A stretch of DNA of 26,803 bases from CAYGZQ01 sp964354375 [NCBI: uncultured Planctomycetota bacterium] (lineage in GTDB: Bacteria; JAJVIF01; JAPKYR01). The notes under the pieces are model-generated. The model had not been told where the DNA came from and did not search any database. It was given only the letters and a program-made list of their open reading frames with translations. A program made the translations under genes and the position numbers. The DNA is taken from contig CAYGZQ010000028.1 of the NCBI GenBank assembly GCA_964354375.1, positions 20,040 through 46,842 of the forward strand, given 5' to 3'. Shown in pieces: positions 1 to 7,014 of the stretch (the stretch's first letter is position 1; every line of letters starts with the position of its first letter).

Positions 1-56
1 TCCGAAGTACGGGACGTACTCGGCACGATCCGAAGTACGGGACGTACTCGGCACGG
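1..56. repeat. Tandem pair of 28-bp palindromic repeats
   Basis: Two consecutive 28-bp copies differ only at the last base. Each is a hairpin: flank CCGAA, arm GTACG (7-11), loop GGA (12-14), arm CGTAC (15-19), flank TCGGCACG. The second copy ends 6 nt from the stop codon of the minus-strand lipoprotein at 63. The same flanks and loop, with different but still complementary arms, recur at 23746-23770 and 23834-23860. Confidence 0.85.
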
Positions 57-62
57 TGCAGG

Positions 63-2993
63 TTACCAGGTCCCGTCCGACAGAATCTTCACCACAAACA
101 CGTCCTCGCCGCCGACCGAGTTGTGCGGGTCAGTCCCCGATCCCGGATCGAAATCAACGGTGCCGCAAAAGGAGCCTGTCAGGTAGAGGGCTGCTGCACA
201 GCGAACTAGAACCTGCTGCCCGATGTCCTGGCCGGGCGAGCCCCACGTCTGGGCCCAGTCGAAGTTACCTGACGAATCGAACCTGCTCAGGAATATGTCG
301 GCTTCACCGTTCTGCCCGACGTTGTTGTGGATGTCGGTGCCGGTCGAACTGGGATCGAAATCCACGCTGTTGCTTCGGAAGTACCCCGAGACATAGAGGT
401 TGTCGGACTCATCGGTATCGAGCGTGTAGGCGCCTTCCCCGTAGTTTCCCCCCCAGGTCCGTCCCCACTGGAATGAGCCTGATGAATTGAGCTTGCACAG
501 CCATATGTCATACCAGCTGACCGGGTAACGCCAGTCATCGACGTCAGGATCGGGATTGATGTCGAAAATCCCGCCGCCGAAGTATCCGAAGTCTCCGGCG
601 ACATAGACATTCCCTGTGGAGTCCGTGCATACGCCGTAAGCCTTGTCTTCCGCGCTCCCCTGCCAGCTGTAGGCCCACTGGAACGTGCCGGAAGTGCTGA
701 GACAACTGATATACGGGTCGGCCCCACCGTACCCGGTATGGTAATCGTATCCGCCGCCCGGATCGAAATCGACGGTCTGGTCGAACGAGCCGATGCAATA
801 CACATTCCCGCTCCCGATGGCTATGCAGCCGACTCCTTCGTTACCGCCGCCGCCCCAGGTCTCAGCCCACTGGAACGTACCGCCCGAGCTGAATTTGCTT
901 AGATAGCAATCCCATCCGCCAAAGCTGTTATGAATATCGCCCGTTTCGGGATTGAAGTCCACGCTTGGGCTCGAGAAGGCTCCGCCGAGGTAGATGCCCC
1001 CGGACGAGTCGACAAAGGAACAGTAAACGTGGTCGTCGTCGGTCCCGCCCCATGTCTTGACCCACTGGAAATCGCCCTGGAGGTCGAACTTGCACAGCCA
1101 GCAGTCAGCGCCTCCTTTGGAGGTCTTGTTTGTCGTGCCGTCGTCGTCGGGGTCGAAGTCCACGATACCTGAGAACCAGCCTGCGACATATATGCCGCCG
1201 GCGTCAATCGCTATCGCCCTTCCATAGTCGAGGCCCGAACCGCCCCAGGTTTCGGCCCACTGGAAACCGCCGGTCGGACTGAACTTGCTGAGGAAGATGT
1301 CGGTTCCGCCATAGGATGAGTGGATGTCGGTACCTGTTGCAGTCGGATCGAAATCCACCCCGGTGCCTTGAAAATATCCCGCCACATAGACATTCCCCAA
1401 TTCGTCCGTGGCGATCCACATTCCCCGATCGTCCATCGATCCGCCCCATGTCTCCGCCCAGCCGCTCGCGGGCTCGACGACTATCTCCAGCGGGACATCG
1501 AGTGTATCCGTCAAGCCTTCGTCATCAGTGACCCGCAGTTGGACATAGTACGTTCCGGGACTCTCCCAGATGTGAGAGACTTCGACACCTTCCTCGTCGT
1601 AGCTGCCGTCATTGTCCCAATCCCATTCGTATTTCTGGATGGCTCCGCCGTCGGGATCGTAGGAGTCTTCCCCGTCGAACAGGACTCCATCGCACTCGCT
1701 CTGCGGATTGGGGTCGGCCGTCGCGACCGCAACGGGAGGCGTGTTCTCTCCCGATACGGCAAGATCGAACCTGAAGAACGCGGCAAGCGGGTCATCCCAG
1801 GCATCATTCAGCACATTGAATTCGTTGGAGTAGTCTTCATCAGCGCATTCCGCGATGATCCAGTATTCGTTACCGTCGAGACCCTGAATGTTGTCGGCCG
1901 GAATGTCAATGTGATAAGTCGAGTAATGCTCGCCTCCGCCTGTGGGGGTCATATCCGACGTCGCGGCCTCGTACACGCTGCTGAGGACGGTCGATTCGAT
2001 GAGAATCGTGTAATCCTCCATTACGCCTGCCGGGTTCACCGTCGAATCCCAGTCCCACAGGCTGACATCGAGAATCAGGTCGCCGCCTTTCGTCGACTGA
2101 TCTATGTAATAGACGGTACTCTCGTCGATCACACTTACTGCGACGGCCTCAGGGGCATTTGCCGGATGGTCGGCAGGCTCCGGACCCTTCCAGTTCGCCA
2201 GGATCGCGTAGGCGAACTTAACCCCCTTCTCGCTCGGGAACCTCAGATAGTAGTTGCGGGTGTTGGACTGGCCGGAGCTGAACACGCCGGTTGCGTTGTG
2301 ATTGTCGGGATCGCTCCGCCAGTTCCACAAGTCCTCATTACCCGAGAGAGTGTCGGCGAAGTATTTGTAGGGACAGAGGGTCGCACTGCCGGCGTACCCC
2401 GGTGTCGCGACCTTTCCCGGTGTGTACTGGAACAGAGGCATGCCGCCTTTGAAGAACTCGGCGCGATTGAACCATCGTGTGTAGCCGTCCGGTCCCCCGA
2501 GACCGTCCAGCGGATCGGGGAACATGAACTGATCCGTTCCCTTCACCGGATAGACAAGGTTCGGGTTGTAGTTCATCGATGCCGAGCCGTCGCCCATGAA
2601 CACGCCCCGAACGTCGTAGCCGTCGTACTGAGACAATCCCGGGAAGGGGTGTGTCAGCGTCACGTCGATGTCGACGTCTATGTAGTCCGCGGTGACATCC
2701 GTCTTGTTGATGTGGAACGACAGGCCGGTGGGTTTGCTGTTGATGAAGTTCACGACGTTTGCCGTGAACATGGCCTGACGGTCCAGTGTTGACGAGGCGG
2801 TCTGGGCGGCGAGGTCGACGATGACATCATAGTAACCCCACAGATGTGTCTGCGACGTGCCGACCCCTGCTGCCGCCTGCGCAAGATCGCCGGCTAGAGG
2901 GGGAGTCAGGGGGTCACCTGCTCCACCCGAGCATCCTGCGCATACGAAAATGCAGACGAGCATCGCCGCCTGAAGGACTGGTGACCGAACCAT
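63..2993 (-). CDS. Lipoprotein with shared N-terminal module, PKD domain and seven-blade beta-propeller
   Basis: This is a 976-residue secreted lipoprotein. The start at 2993 has GGAGG 7 nt upstream. The signal peptide ends in lipobox CAGC, with Cys21 as the lipidated residue. Residues about 22-415 carry the module shared with three other lipoproteins here (HLWGYYDV, THPFPGL, GYDVRGVFM, YTRWFN, FAYAILANW). Residues about 416-511 are a PKD domain (SYDPDGG, YEWDWDNDG, VTDDEG). Residues 512-976 are seven repeats of about 65 residues, each starting W[AV]xTWGG or similar, with a central VDFDP-like strand and ending FLSKF-like; this resembles SBBP-type propeller repeats, and seven copies would close one ring. 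The likely location is an outer or inner membrane surface, as a binding or display protein. No catalytic residues are evident, and the ligand is unknown. It has its own promoter, so it is probably separate from the dsr-like unit upstream. Confidence 0.9.
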   Translation of the reverse strand: MVRSPVLQAAMLVCIFVCAGCSGGAGDPLTPPLAGDLAQAAAGVGTSQTHLWGYYDVIVDLAAQTASSTLDRQAMFTANVVNFINSKPTGLSFHINKTDVTADYIDVDIDVTLTHPFPGLSQYDGYDVRGVFMGDGSASMNYNPNLVYPVKGTDQFMFPDPLDGLGGPDGYTRWFNRAEFFKGGMPLFQYTPGKVATPGYAGSATLCPYKYFADTLSGNEDLWNWRSDPDNHNATGVFSSGQSNTRNYYLRFPSEKGVKFAYAILANWKGPEPADHPANAPEAVAVSVIDESTVYYIDQSTKGGDLILDVSLWDWDSTVNPAGVMEDYTILIESTVLSSVYEAATSDMTPTGGGEHYSTYHIDIPADNIQGLDGNEYWIIAECADEDYSNEFNVLNDAWDDPLAAFFRFDLAVSGENTPPVAVATADPNPQSECDGVLFDGEDSYDPDGGAIQKYEWDWDNDGSYDEEGVEVSHIWESPGTYYVQLRVTDDEGLTDTLDVPLEIVVEPASGWAETWGGSMDDRGMWIATDELGNVYVAGYFQGTGVDFDPTATGTDIHSSYGGTDIFLSKFSPTGGFQWAETWGGSGLDYGRAIAIDAGGIYVAGWFSGIVDFDPDDDGTTNKTSKGGADCWLCKFDLQGDFQWVKTWGGTDDDHVYCSFVDSSGGIYLGGAFSSPSVDFNPETGDIHNSFGGWDCYLSKFSSGGTFQWAETWGGGGNEGVGCIAIGSGNVYCIGSFDQTVDFDPGGGYDYHTGYGGADPYISCLSTSGTFQWAYSWQGSAEDKAYGVCTDSTGNVYVAGDFGYFGGGIFDINPDPDVDDWRYPVSWYDIWLCKLNSSGSFQWGRTWGGNYGEGAYTLDTDESDNLYVSGYFRSNSVDFDPSSTGTDIHNNVGQNGEADIFLSRFDSSGNFDWAQTWGSPGQDIGQQVLVRCAAALYLTGSFCGTVDFDPGSGTDPHNSVGGEDVFVVKILSDGTW

Positions 2994-3061
2994 TGGCTTT
3001 CCTCCACTAAGGCCCGAATTGAGAAGATCAGAGCCTCCTCAGCTCCCGTCGACTCTGGTCT

Positions 3062-3091
3062 CTTATAGCATAAGTCGCTATGGGATTTCAA
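3062..3091 (-). promoter_or_regulatory. Sigma-70-like promoter for the PKD/propeller lipoprotein
   Basis: Reading the minus strand, TTGAAA (3091-3086) is followed by an 18-nt spacer and TATAAG (3067-3062), with TG one base upstream of the -10 (extended -10). Transcription would begin near 3055, about 60 nt before the start codon at 2993. Confidence 0.5.
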
Positions 3092-3121
3092 GAACGCTGA
3101 AAGCTGGATCGGCAAAGGCGC

Positions 3122-4441
3122 TCACATCACCAACGCATTATACACCAGTTCCACTACCGCCATTATCTCTATACCCAGCTTGTAGTGCTTGTTGAGTTCG
3201 AGCAACTGGTCGGCGCAATTGTGGCAGGGGGTCGCGACAATCTTCGCTCCTGTGGCCCTGATCTGATCGGCCTTTATCTTCCCGGACAGGACTCTGCGTT
3301 CCCCGTACTCGCTCATGGAGAGCATACCGCCGCCTCCGCCGCAGCAGAAATTCTGCTCGCGGTTGGGGATCATCTCGACGAAATCGCTGCACACCTTTCT
3401 GAGTATCTCACGCTGCGGCTCGACCACACCGCCGTAGCGAACCAGGTTGCACGGATCGTGCAATGTCACTCGATCGACGTTCTTCGCGGGATCGACCCTG
3501 ATGCGCCCCTCCCTGATGTACTCGAGCATCAATTGCAGGATGCTTCGGACCGGTACCGAGTATGCCTTGCCCAGCCAGTTGGGACCCTCCCATCTGAACG
3601 ATCTGAACCCGTGCCCGCACTCCGACAATATGACCTCTTGCGCTCCGAGCCTGATCGCCTCATCTATCGCTTGCCTGGTGATCTCGCCCGCATCACCGTC
3701 GTGGCCTGAAAACAGGCCGTAGTTGGTGACATCGTAGAACCTGCTCGACATTGTCCAATTTTCGCCCGCCGCGTGGAAAACGCCTGCCGCGGCAGCGAGC
3801 GAGAGCGGGAAAAACTTCACTTCCCTGGGATTCACAAGGTAGACAATTCTCTTGCCGGGCGCATCGACAGGAACCGTAACGGTGCCATCGCCCATCTCGA
3901 TTCGGAGGTCTTCGGCGATCCATTCCGCGGTGGCCTTGAGCTCGTCGGGAGTTATTGACATCTGGTTGCCGGTGTTGAGCTGATTGTCGACGACAGCCTG
4001 CAGATTGGGCGGGACCATGTCGAGCGCGGCGAGAACCATTCGTCCCATATGAATGATCGAGGCGACGTCGAGGCCGATGGAACAATTGATGCCGCAGCGT
4101 CCGCAGCATGTGCACCTTCCGTAGACCGTCTCGACAAGATCGTCGAGCGCCTGCGGGGTCAGATTGCGGGCCCCGACCAGAATCGGCGCCACTCGTCCGA
4201 GGAATGTGTGATACCGCCGGAAATGGCTGACCACCCTGGATGCCTTGTATCCGGGAAGATTTTCGGGAACGGGGTCCGCGAGGTAGATATGACAACTCTC
4301 GCCGCACAAACCGCATCGGACACATGCATTCAGATGATACGCGCCCAATTCGGCTACGGCCTTACGGAGAACGTTCCTGGCATTCCTGGTAATCTGATCG
4401 GGAGTGTCAACCTGCTCTGTGCCTGGCTCATGCTCTTTCAT
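3122..4441 (-). CDS. dsrK: DsrK/HdrD-like iron-sulfur CCG-domain protein
   Basis: This 439-residue protein looks like the electron-handling subunit of a DsrMK-type membrane complex. Two 4Fe-4S ferredoxin motifs are complete: Cys40-43-46-50 and Cys110-113-116-120. The C-terminal CCG domain has Cys331, Cys366-Cys367-Gly-Gly, and Cys406-x2-Cys409, the pattern that binds the non-cubane 4Fe-4S cluster where a disulfide is reduced in HdrD/DsrK. A first CCG domain is degenerate: only SECGHGFR (residues 273-280) remains. In the family, DsrK reduces the DsrC disulfide or trisulfide using quinol from DsrM. Here it begins 4 nt after the stop of the DsrM-like gene, with GGGAG 7 nt before the ATG, so the two are surely co-transcribed and DsrC is just upstream. 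A generic HdrD-like or glycolate-oxidase-type Fe-S protein is the alternative, but the DsrC and DsrM neighbours favour DsrK. Confidence 0.88.
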   Translation of the reverse strand: MKEHEPGTEQVDTPDQITRNARNVLRKAVAELGAYHLNACVRCGLCGESCHIYLADPVPENLPGYKASRVVSHFRRYHTFLGRVAPILVGARNLTPQALDDLVETVYGRCTCCGRCGINCSIGLDVASIIHMGRMVLAALDMVPPNLQAVVDNQLNTGNQMSITPDELKATAEWIAEDLRIEMGDGTVTVPVDAPGKRIVYLVNPREVKFFPLSLAAAAGVFHAAGENWTMSSRFYDVTNYGLFSGHDGDAGEITRQAIDEAIRLGAQEVILSECGHGFRSFRWEGPNWLGKAYSVPVRSILQLMLEYIREGRIRVDPAKNVDRVTLHDPCNLVRYGGVVEPQREILRKVCSDFVEMIPNREQNFCCGGGGGMLSMSEYGERRVLSGKIKADQIRATGAKIVATPCHNCADQLLELNKHYKLGIEIMAVVELVYNALVM

Positions 4442-4445
4442 CCGG

Positions 4446-5075
4446 CTACTCCCTTACACCGCTCTTTGCCGGATAGGTGCCGCGATAGCCCAAAAGTGCA
4501 CCGAATTCCGCCCTCGCGACCGGACAGAACGCAACATGCCTGAGTTTCCCCAACGGCAAATAGAAAAACAACACCGTGGCATGAACCATGAAAACGCCCG
4601 AACCTGTCAGGCCAAATCCATGAGCCAGTGCCGCCAACAGGAAATCGAGAGTGATGAGAATGGACAAGTAATCGTCAATGCTGCTCATTGAGCGCAAGTT
4701 AACGGAGAAAACGCGTCTCACAAAAAGGAAAAGTGCGCAGATGGACGGGATTCCGAAAGTCACGCCCATGACAATTGGGCCTATAAATATCATGTCGGGA
4801 TAGACGAGCAGGAGCAGGATTTCGACAATTGCGAGAATGACGCCGATGTGCATCAGCACGCCGACAGCGAACAGGTAGGGATGGAGCCGCATGCTCTCCT
4901 TATGGCTGGGAAGCATCGCCCAAGTGAAGTTGTAGATTACGCCTTTGATGGGGCTCCCGGCTCTAACGCTATAGTCCTTATGCCCAATTCCACGAGCAGA
5001 CACCAATTGGAAAATGAGAGCCATTATTGCCCATGCAATGCTCACCGCTGCGATTATGCGTTCCGTGGTAAACAT
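4446..5075 (-). CDS. dsrM: Short DsrM/NarI-like cytochrome b membrane subunit
   Basis: The preferred start is the ATG at 5075 (MFTTERII), giving 209 residues. An open frame extends upstream to 5270, but that part overlaps dsrC in another frame and reads as low-complexity basic sequence. About five hydrophobic segments are visible (near residues 7-25, 66-90, 94-120, 137-155, 160-175). Histidines at 65, 76, 152, 165 and 180 (MRLHPY, LMHIG, ALAHG, MVHAT, KLRH) are candidate axial ligands of two b hemes, as in NarI and DsrM. It would oxidise menaquinol and pass electrons to the DsrK-like protein encoded 4 nt downstream. Canonical DsrM is larger, so this is a short, NarI-sized version. It lies 14 nt after the dsrC stop. 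Confidence 0.82.
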   Translation of the reverse strand: MFTTERIIAAVSIAWAIMALIFQLVSARGIGHKDYSVRAGSPIKGVIYNFTWAMLPSHKESMRLHPYLFAVGVLMHIGVILAIVEILLLLVYPDMIFIGPIVMGVTFGIPSICALFLFVRRVFSVNLRSMSSIDDYLSILITLDFLLAALAHGFGLTGSGVFMVHATVLFFYLPLGKLRHVAFCPVARAEFGALLGYRGTYPAKSGVRE

Positions 5076-5089
5076 GATCCGGCTGGACC

Positions 5090-5398
5090 CTATACGCACC
5101 CGTCCGGTTTCGGCAAACCCGCAACGCGACAGGCTCCGCGGGCGGGTCCGGATGCAAACAGTTTGAATATCTGACGCAGCCCGAGGCCCGTCTCCTTGCA
5201 TACGAGCCTCACTTCCGGGGCGAGGCCGTGCTCCTTCCAGTAGTTCCTGATGAATTCGACGATTTTCCAATGATTCTCAGTCATCTCGTCAATGCCCTCT
5301 TCCTCGGCGATCGCGCGCGCGACCTGATCGCTCCAGAGGTTTGGATCGAGCATGAATCCGTCGGGGTCGAAATTGATGTCTGTGTCGCCGATTTTCAA
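5090..5398 (-). CDS. dsrC: DsrC/TusE-family sulfur carrier with both C-terminal cysteines
   Basis: This 102-residue protein has the DsrC signature at its C-terminus: Cys90 in GACRVAGLP and the penultimate Cys101 in PDGCV, eleven residues apart. Both cysteines are needed to form the intramolecular disulfide or trisulfide that DsrMK reduces; TusE and regulatory homologues keep fewer. A third cysteine is Cys67. The N-terminal part (DPDGFMLDPNLWS, then ENHWKIVEFIRNYW) matches the family fold. The start is TTG at 5398: no in-frame ATG occurs before residue 16, and GGGAG sits 8 nt upstream. It lies between an aminotransferase of cysteine-desulfurase type (upstream) and DsrM/DsrK-like genes (14 nt downstream), which suggests persulfide sulfur is moved from cysteine onto DsrC and then released or reduced at the membrane. 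No DsrAB is in the window. Confidence 0.93.
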   Translation of the reverse strand: MKIGDTDINFDPDGFMLDPNLWSDQVARAIAEEEGIDEMTENHWKIVEFIRNYWKEHGLAPEVRLVCKETGLGLRQIFKLFASGPARGACRVAGLPKPDGCV

Positions 5399-5414
5399 GT
5401 GATGTTCTCCCTCA

Positions 5415-5467
5415 CCTCACCCCCCAACCCCCTCTCCATATGATGGAGAGGGGGCAAGGGGGTGAGG
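5415..5467. repeat. C/G-rich palindrome between the desulfurase-like gene and dsrC
   Basis: Arms 5415-5439 and 5443-5467 (25 nt each) pair with three internal mismatches around a 3-nt loop. The motif is CCTCACCCCC ... CCCCCTCTCCAT and its complement. It starts 5 nt after the stop codon of the minus-strand aminotransferase and ends 3 nt before the GGGAG ribosome site of dsrC. It lacks a U-tract, so it is more likely an interspersed repeat that is transcribed, or an mRNA-processing element, than a full terminator. Similar CCTCACCCCC palindromes are known as dispersed intergenic repeats in several phyla. Confidence 0.8.
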
Positions 5468-5472
5468 TTGTT

Positions 5473-6678
5473 CTATGATTTCTCCACTCCCGACACTTGC
5501 ACCGGACGATCCGCGGCGATTTCGGCGACGGCCTTGATCGCGGCATCGATGTGTTCCCTCGTATTGAAAGGACCTATCGAGAACCGGACTGTGCCCCGTG
5601 GCGCGGAGCCGTGATGCTCGTGGATCAGCGGAGCGCAATGGAGCCCGGTGCGTGTCAGGATGCCGTACTCGACGTCCAGAAGCGTGCCCACGTCCTGTGC
5701 GTCGTAGTTCTCCACGGTCATGGACAGGGTGGCCACGCGCTTCTTCAGATTGCGCGTTCCCCAGAACTTGATCCCCTCGATTTCATCGAAACCGGACTGG
5801 AGCATCTCCAGGAGCTCCATTTCATGCGCATATATATTGTCGATTCCCTTACTTTGTATCCATTGCAGACCCGCGCTCAGTCCGGCGATACCGGCCAGGT
5901 TGAGTGTCCCGGCCTCCAGTCTGTAAGGATATTCTTCGAGATGGTACGGCACCGCACTGCGCACGCCTGTGCCGCCGTAAATCGTGCCCCTGATCTCGGC
6001 GTCGTCACCAACACAAATCCCACCTGTACCGGTGGGACCAAAGAGGCCTTTGTGGCCCGTGAAGGAAAGGAAGCTGATATTACACTCGGCCATGTCGATG
6101 GGAAGCACGCCCGCGGTCTGGGCTGAGTCGACTGCCAACGGCACCCCCGATTCCTTACAGACCGATCCGATGGCTTTGAGGTCCTGGACAACGCCGGTGA
6201 CGTTGGAGCCGTGATTCACGATCACAAGCGTCGTGTTCTTCCTGATCGCCTTGCGGATATCTTCCGGATCGACATAGCCCTCGCCATCGGGCCTTACGAA
6301 CGTCGACTCGGCGCCTTCCTTCACCTTGTGATTCACCGGCCTGATGACCGAATTATGCTCGACCATGGTGGTGACCACATGGTCGCCGGGCCGGACCGTG
6401 CCGTTGATGATGAGGTTGAGGCTCATCGTCGCGTTCATGGTGAAGACGAGGCGATTGGTGTCCTTTGTTTTGCCGGAGTCGATCAGGCTCTTGTTGAACA
6501 GCTCGGAGAACGCCTTGCGGGTCGAGTGGATCATCTTCTCGGCGGCGATCGCGAGGTCGCAGCCCGTGCGGCCGGGATTGACGCCTTTCTTGCTGTAGAA
6601 ATCCCGGACCGTGTCGTGCACAATGTCCGGTTTCGGGAAAGTGGTTGCTGCGTTGTCGAGATAGATTATTCCATCCAT
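5473..6678 (-). CDS. Class-V aminotransferase, cysteine desulfurase family
   Basis: This 401-residue PLP enzyme has the NifS/SufS/CsdA fold. Visible landmarks are YLDNAATTFPKP at residues 6-17, the PLP-stacking His108 (VEHNS), Asp184 (VDSAQ), the Schiff-base Lys210 (FTGHKG), and a catalytic-type cysteine Cys348 in RTGLHCAPLIHE. The short HCAPL active-site loop and overall length fit the small desulfurase-like subfamily often annotated as 'aminotransferase class V, cysteine desulfurase family protein' rather than housekeeping IscS or SufS; no scaffold (IscU/SufU) or SufBCD genes are nearby. The start at 6678 has AGGA 6 nt upstream. It is the first gene of the unit leading to dsrC-dsrM-dsrK and is a plausible persulfide donor to DsrC, which is an inference from position. 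Other class-V activities such as selenocysteine lyase cannot be excluded. Confidence 0.9.
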   Translation of the reverse strand: MDGIIYLDNAATTFPKPDIVHDTVRDFYSKKGVNPGRTGCDLAIAAEKMIHSTRKAFSELFNKSLIDSGKTKDTNRLVFTMNATMSLNLIINGTVRPGDHVVTTMVEHNSVIRPVNHKVKEGAESTFVRPDGEGYVDPEDIRKAIRKNTTLVIVNHGSNVTGVVQDLKAIGSVCKESGVPLAVDSAQTAGVLPIDMAECNISFLSFTGHKGLFGPTGTGGICVGDDAEIRGTIYGGTGVRSAVPYHLEEYPYRLEAGTLNLAGIAGLSAGLQWIQSKGIDNIYAHEMELLEMLQSGFDEIEGIKFWGTRNLKKRVATLSMTVENYDAQDVGTLLDVEYGILTRTGLHCAPLIHEHHGSAPRGTVRFSIGPFNTREHIDAAIKAVAEIAADRPVQVSGVEKS

Positions 6679-7014
6679 GACGATTCCTGAGAGTAAACAA
6701 ACTAATCGGGTCAGCCGGTGCTCTATTTTACATAAGCCGGGTCCGGAAGCAAAAGCCGGGTGCCCTCGCGCGCGTCTGCTGACGGTTCTCTCTATGGGAT
6801 CATACGCTCAAGGCATCTGATTGTGTATCGGAGACATCCGTGTTATCGTTTCCAGAGTCCGGGAAGGTTCTGAGCCTGAACGGATATCCCGGGGGGAGGG
6901 TATTGAGTAATGCCCGGTGATTGAATCCTGAATGACAACCCTTTGTCCAAGCGATAGAGGTCATTAGCTCGTCACCGAACAGGTTTCGTGAGGTGGCTTC
7001 GAGGAGTGGTATTC
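6679..7014. other. Divergent intergenic region
   Basis: This is the only divergent gap in the window. It holds the candidate minus-strand promoter at 6725-6752 and a weak plus-strand one (TTGTGT at 6821-6826, 17 nt, TATCGT at 6844-6849 with an upstream TG). The ribosome site GAGGAG (7001-7006) serves the lipoprotein at 7015. I see no RNA gene and, unlike the gaps after stop codons, no palindromic repeat. Confidence 0.6.
6725..6752 (-). promoter_or_regulatory. Candidate promoter of the desulfurase-dsrC-dsrM-dsrK unit
   Basis: On the minus strand TTGCTT (6752-6747) and TAAAAT (6730-6725) are 16 nt apart. The -10 matches the consensus at five of six positions and the -35 only at three. It lies about 47 nt before the start codon at 6678. 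Confidence 0.35.

Noticed and set aside
1-56. CRISPR-like direct repeats at the window start
   Set aside because: The two 28-bp copies are adjacent with no spacer, and variants elsewhere have changed stems.
1320-2792. Plus-strand open frame of 490 codons opposite the PKD/propeller lipoprotein
   Set aside because: It is antisense to a gene with clear domains, start and signal peptide. Its translation has no recognisable fold, and long antisense frames are expected in GC-rich DNA.
5076-5270. N-terminal extension of the DsrM-like protein
   Set aside because: It overlaps dsrC in another frame, is basic and unlike membrane protein sequence, and the ATG at 5075 begins the first helix.
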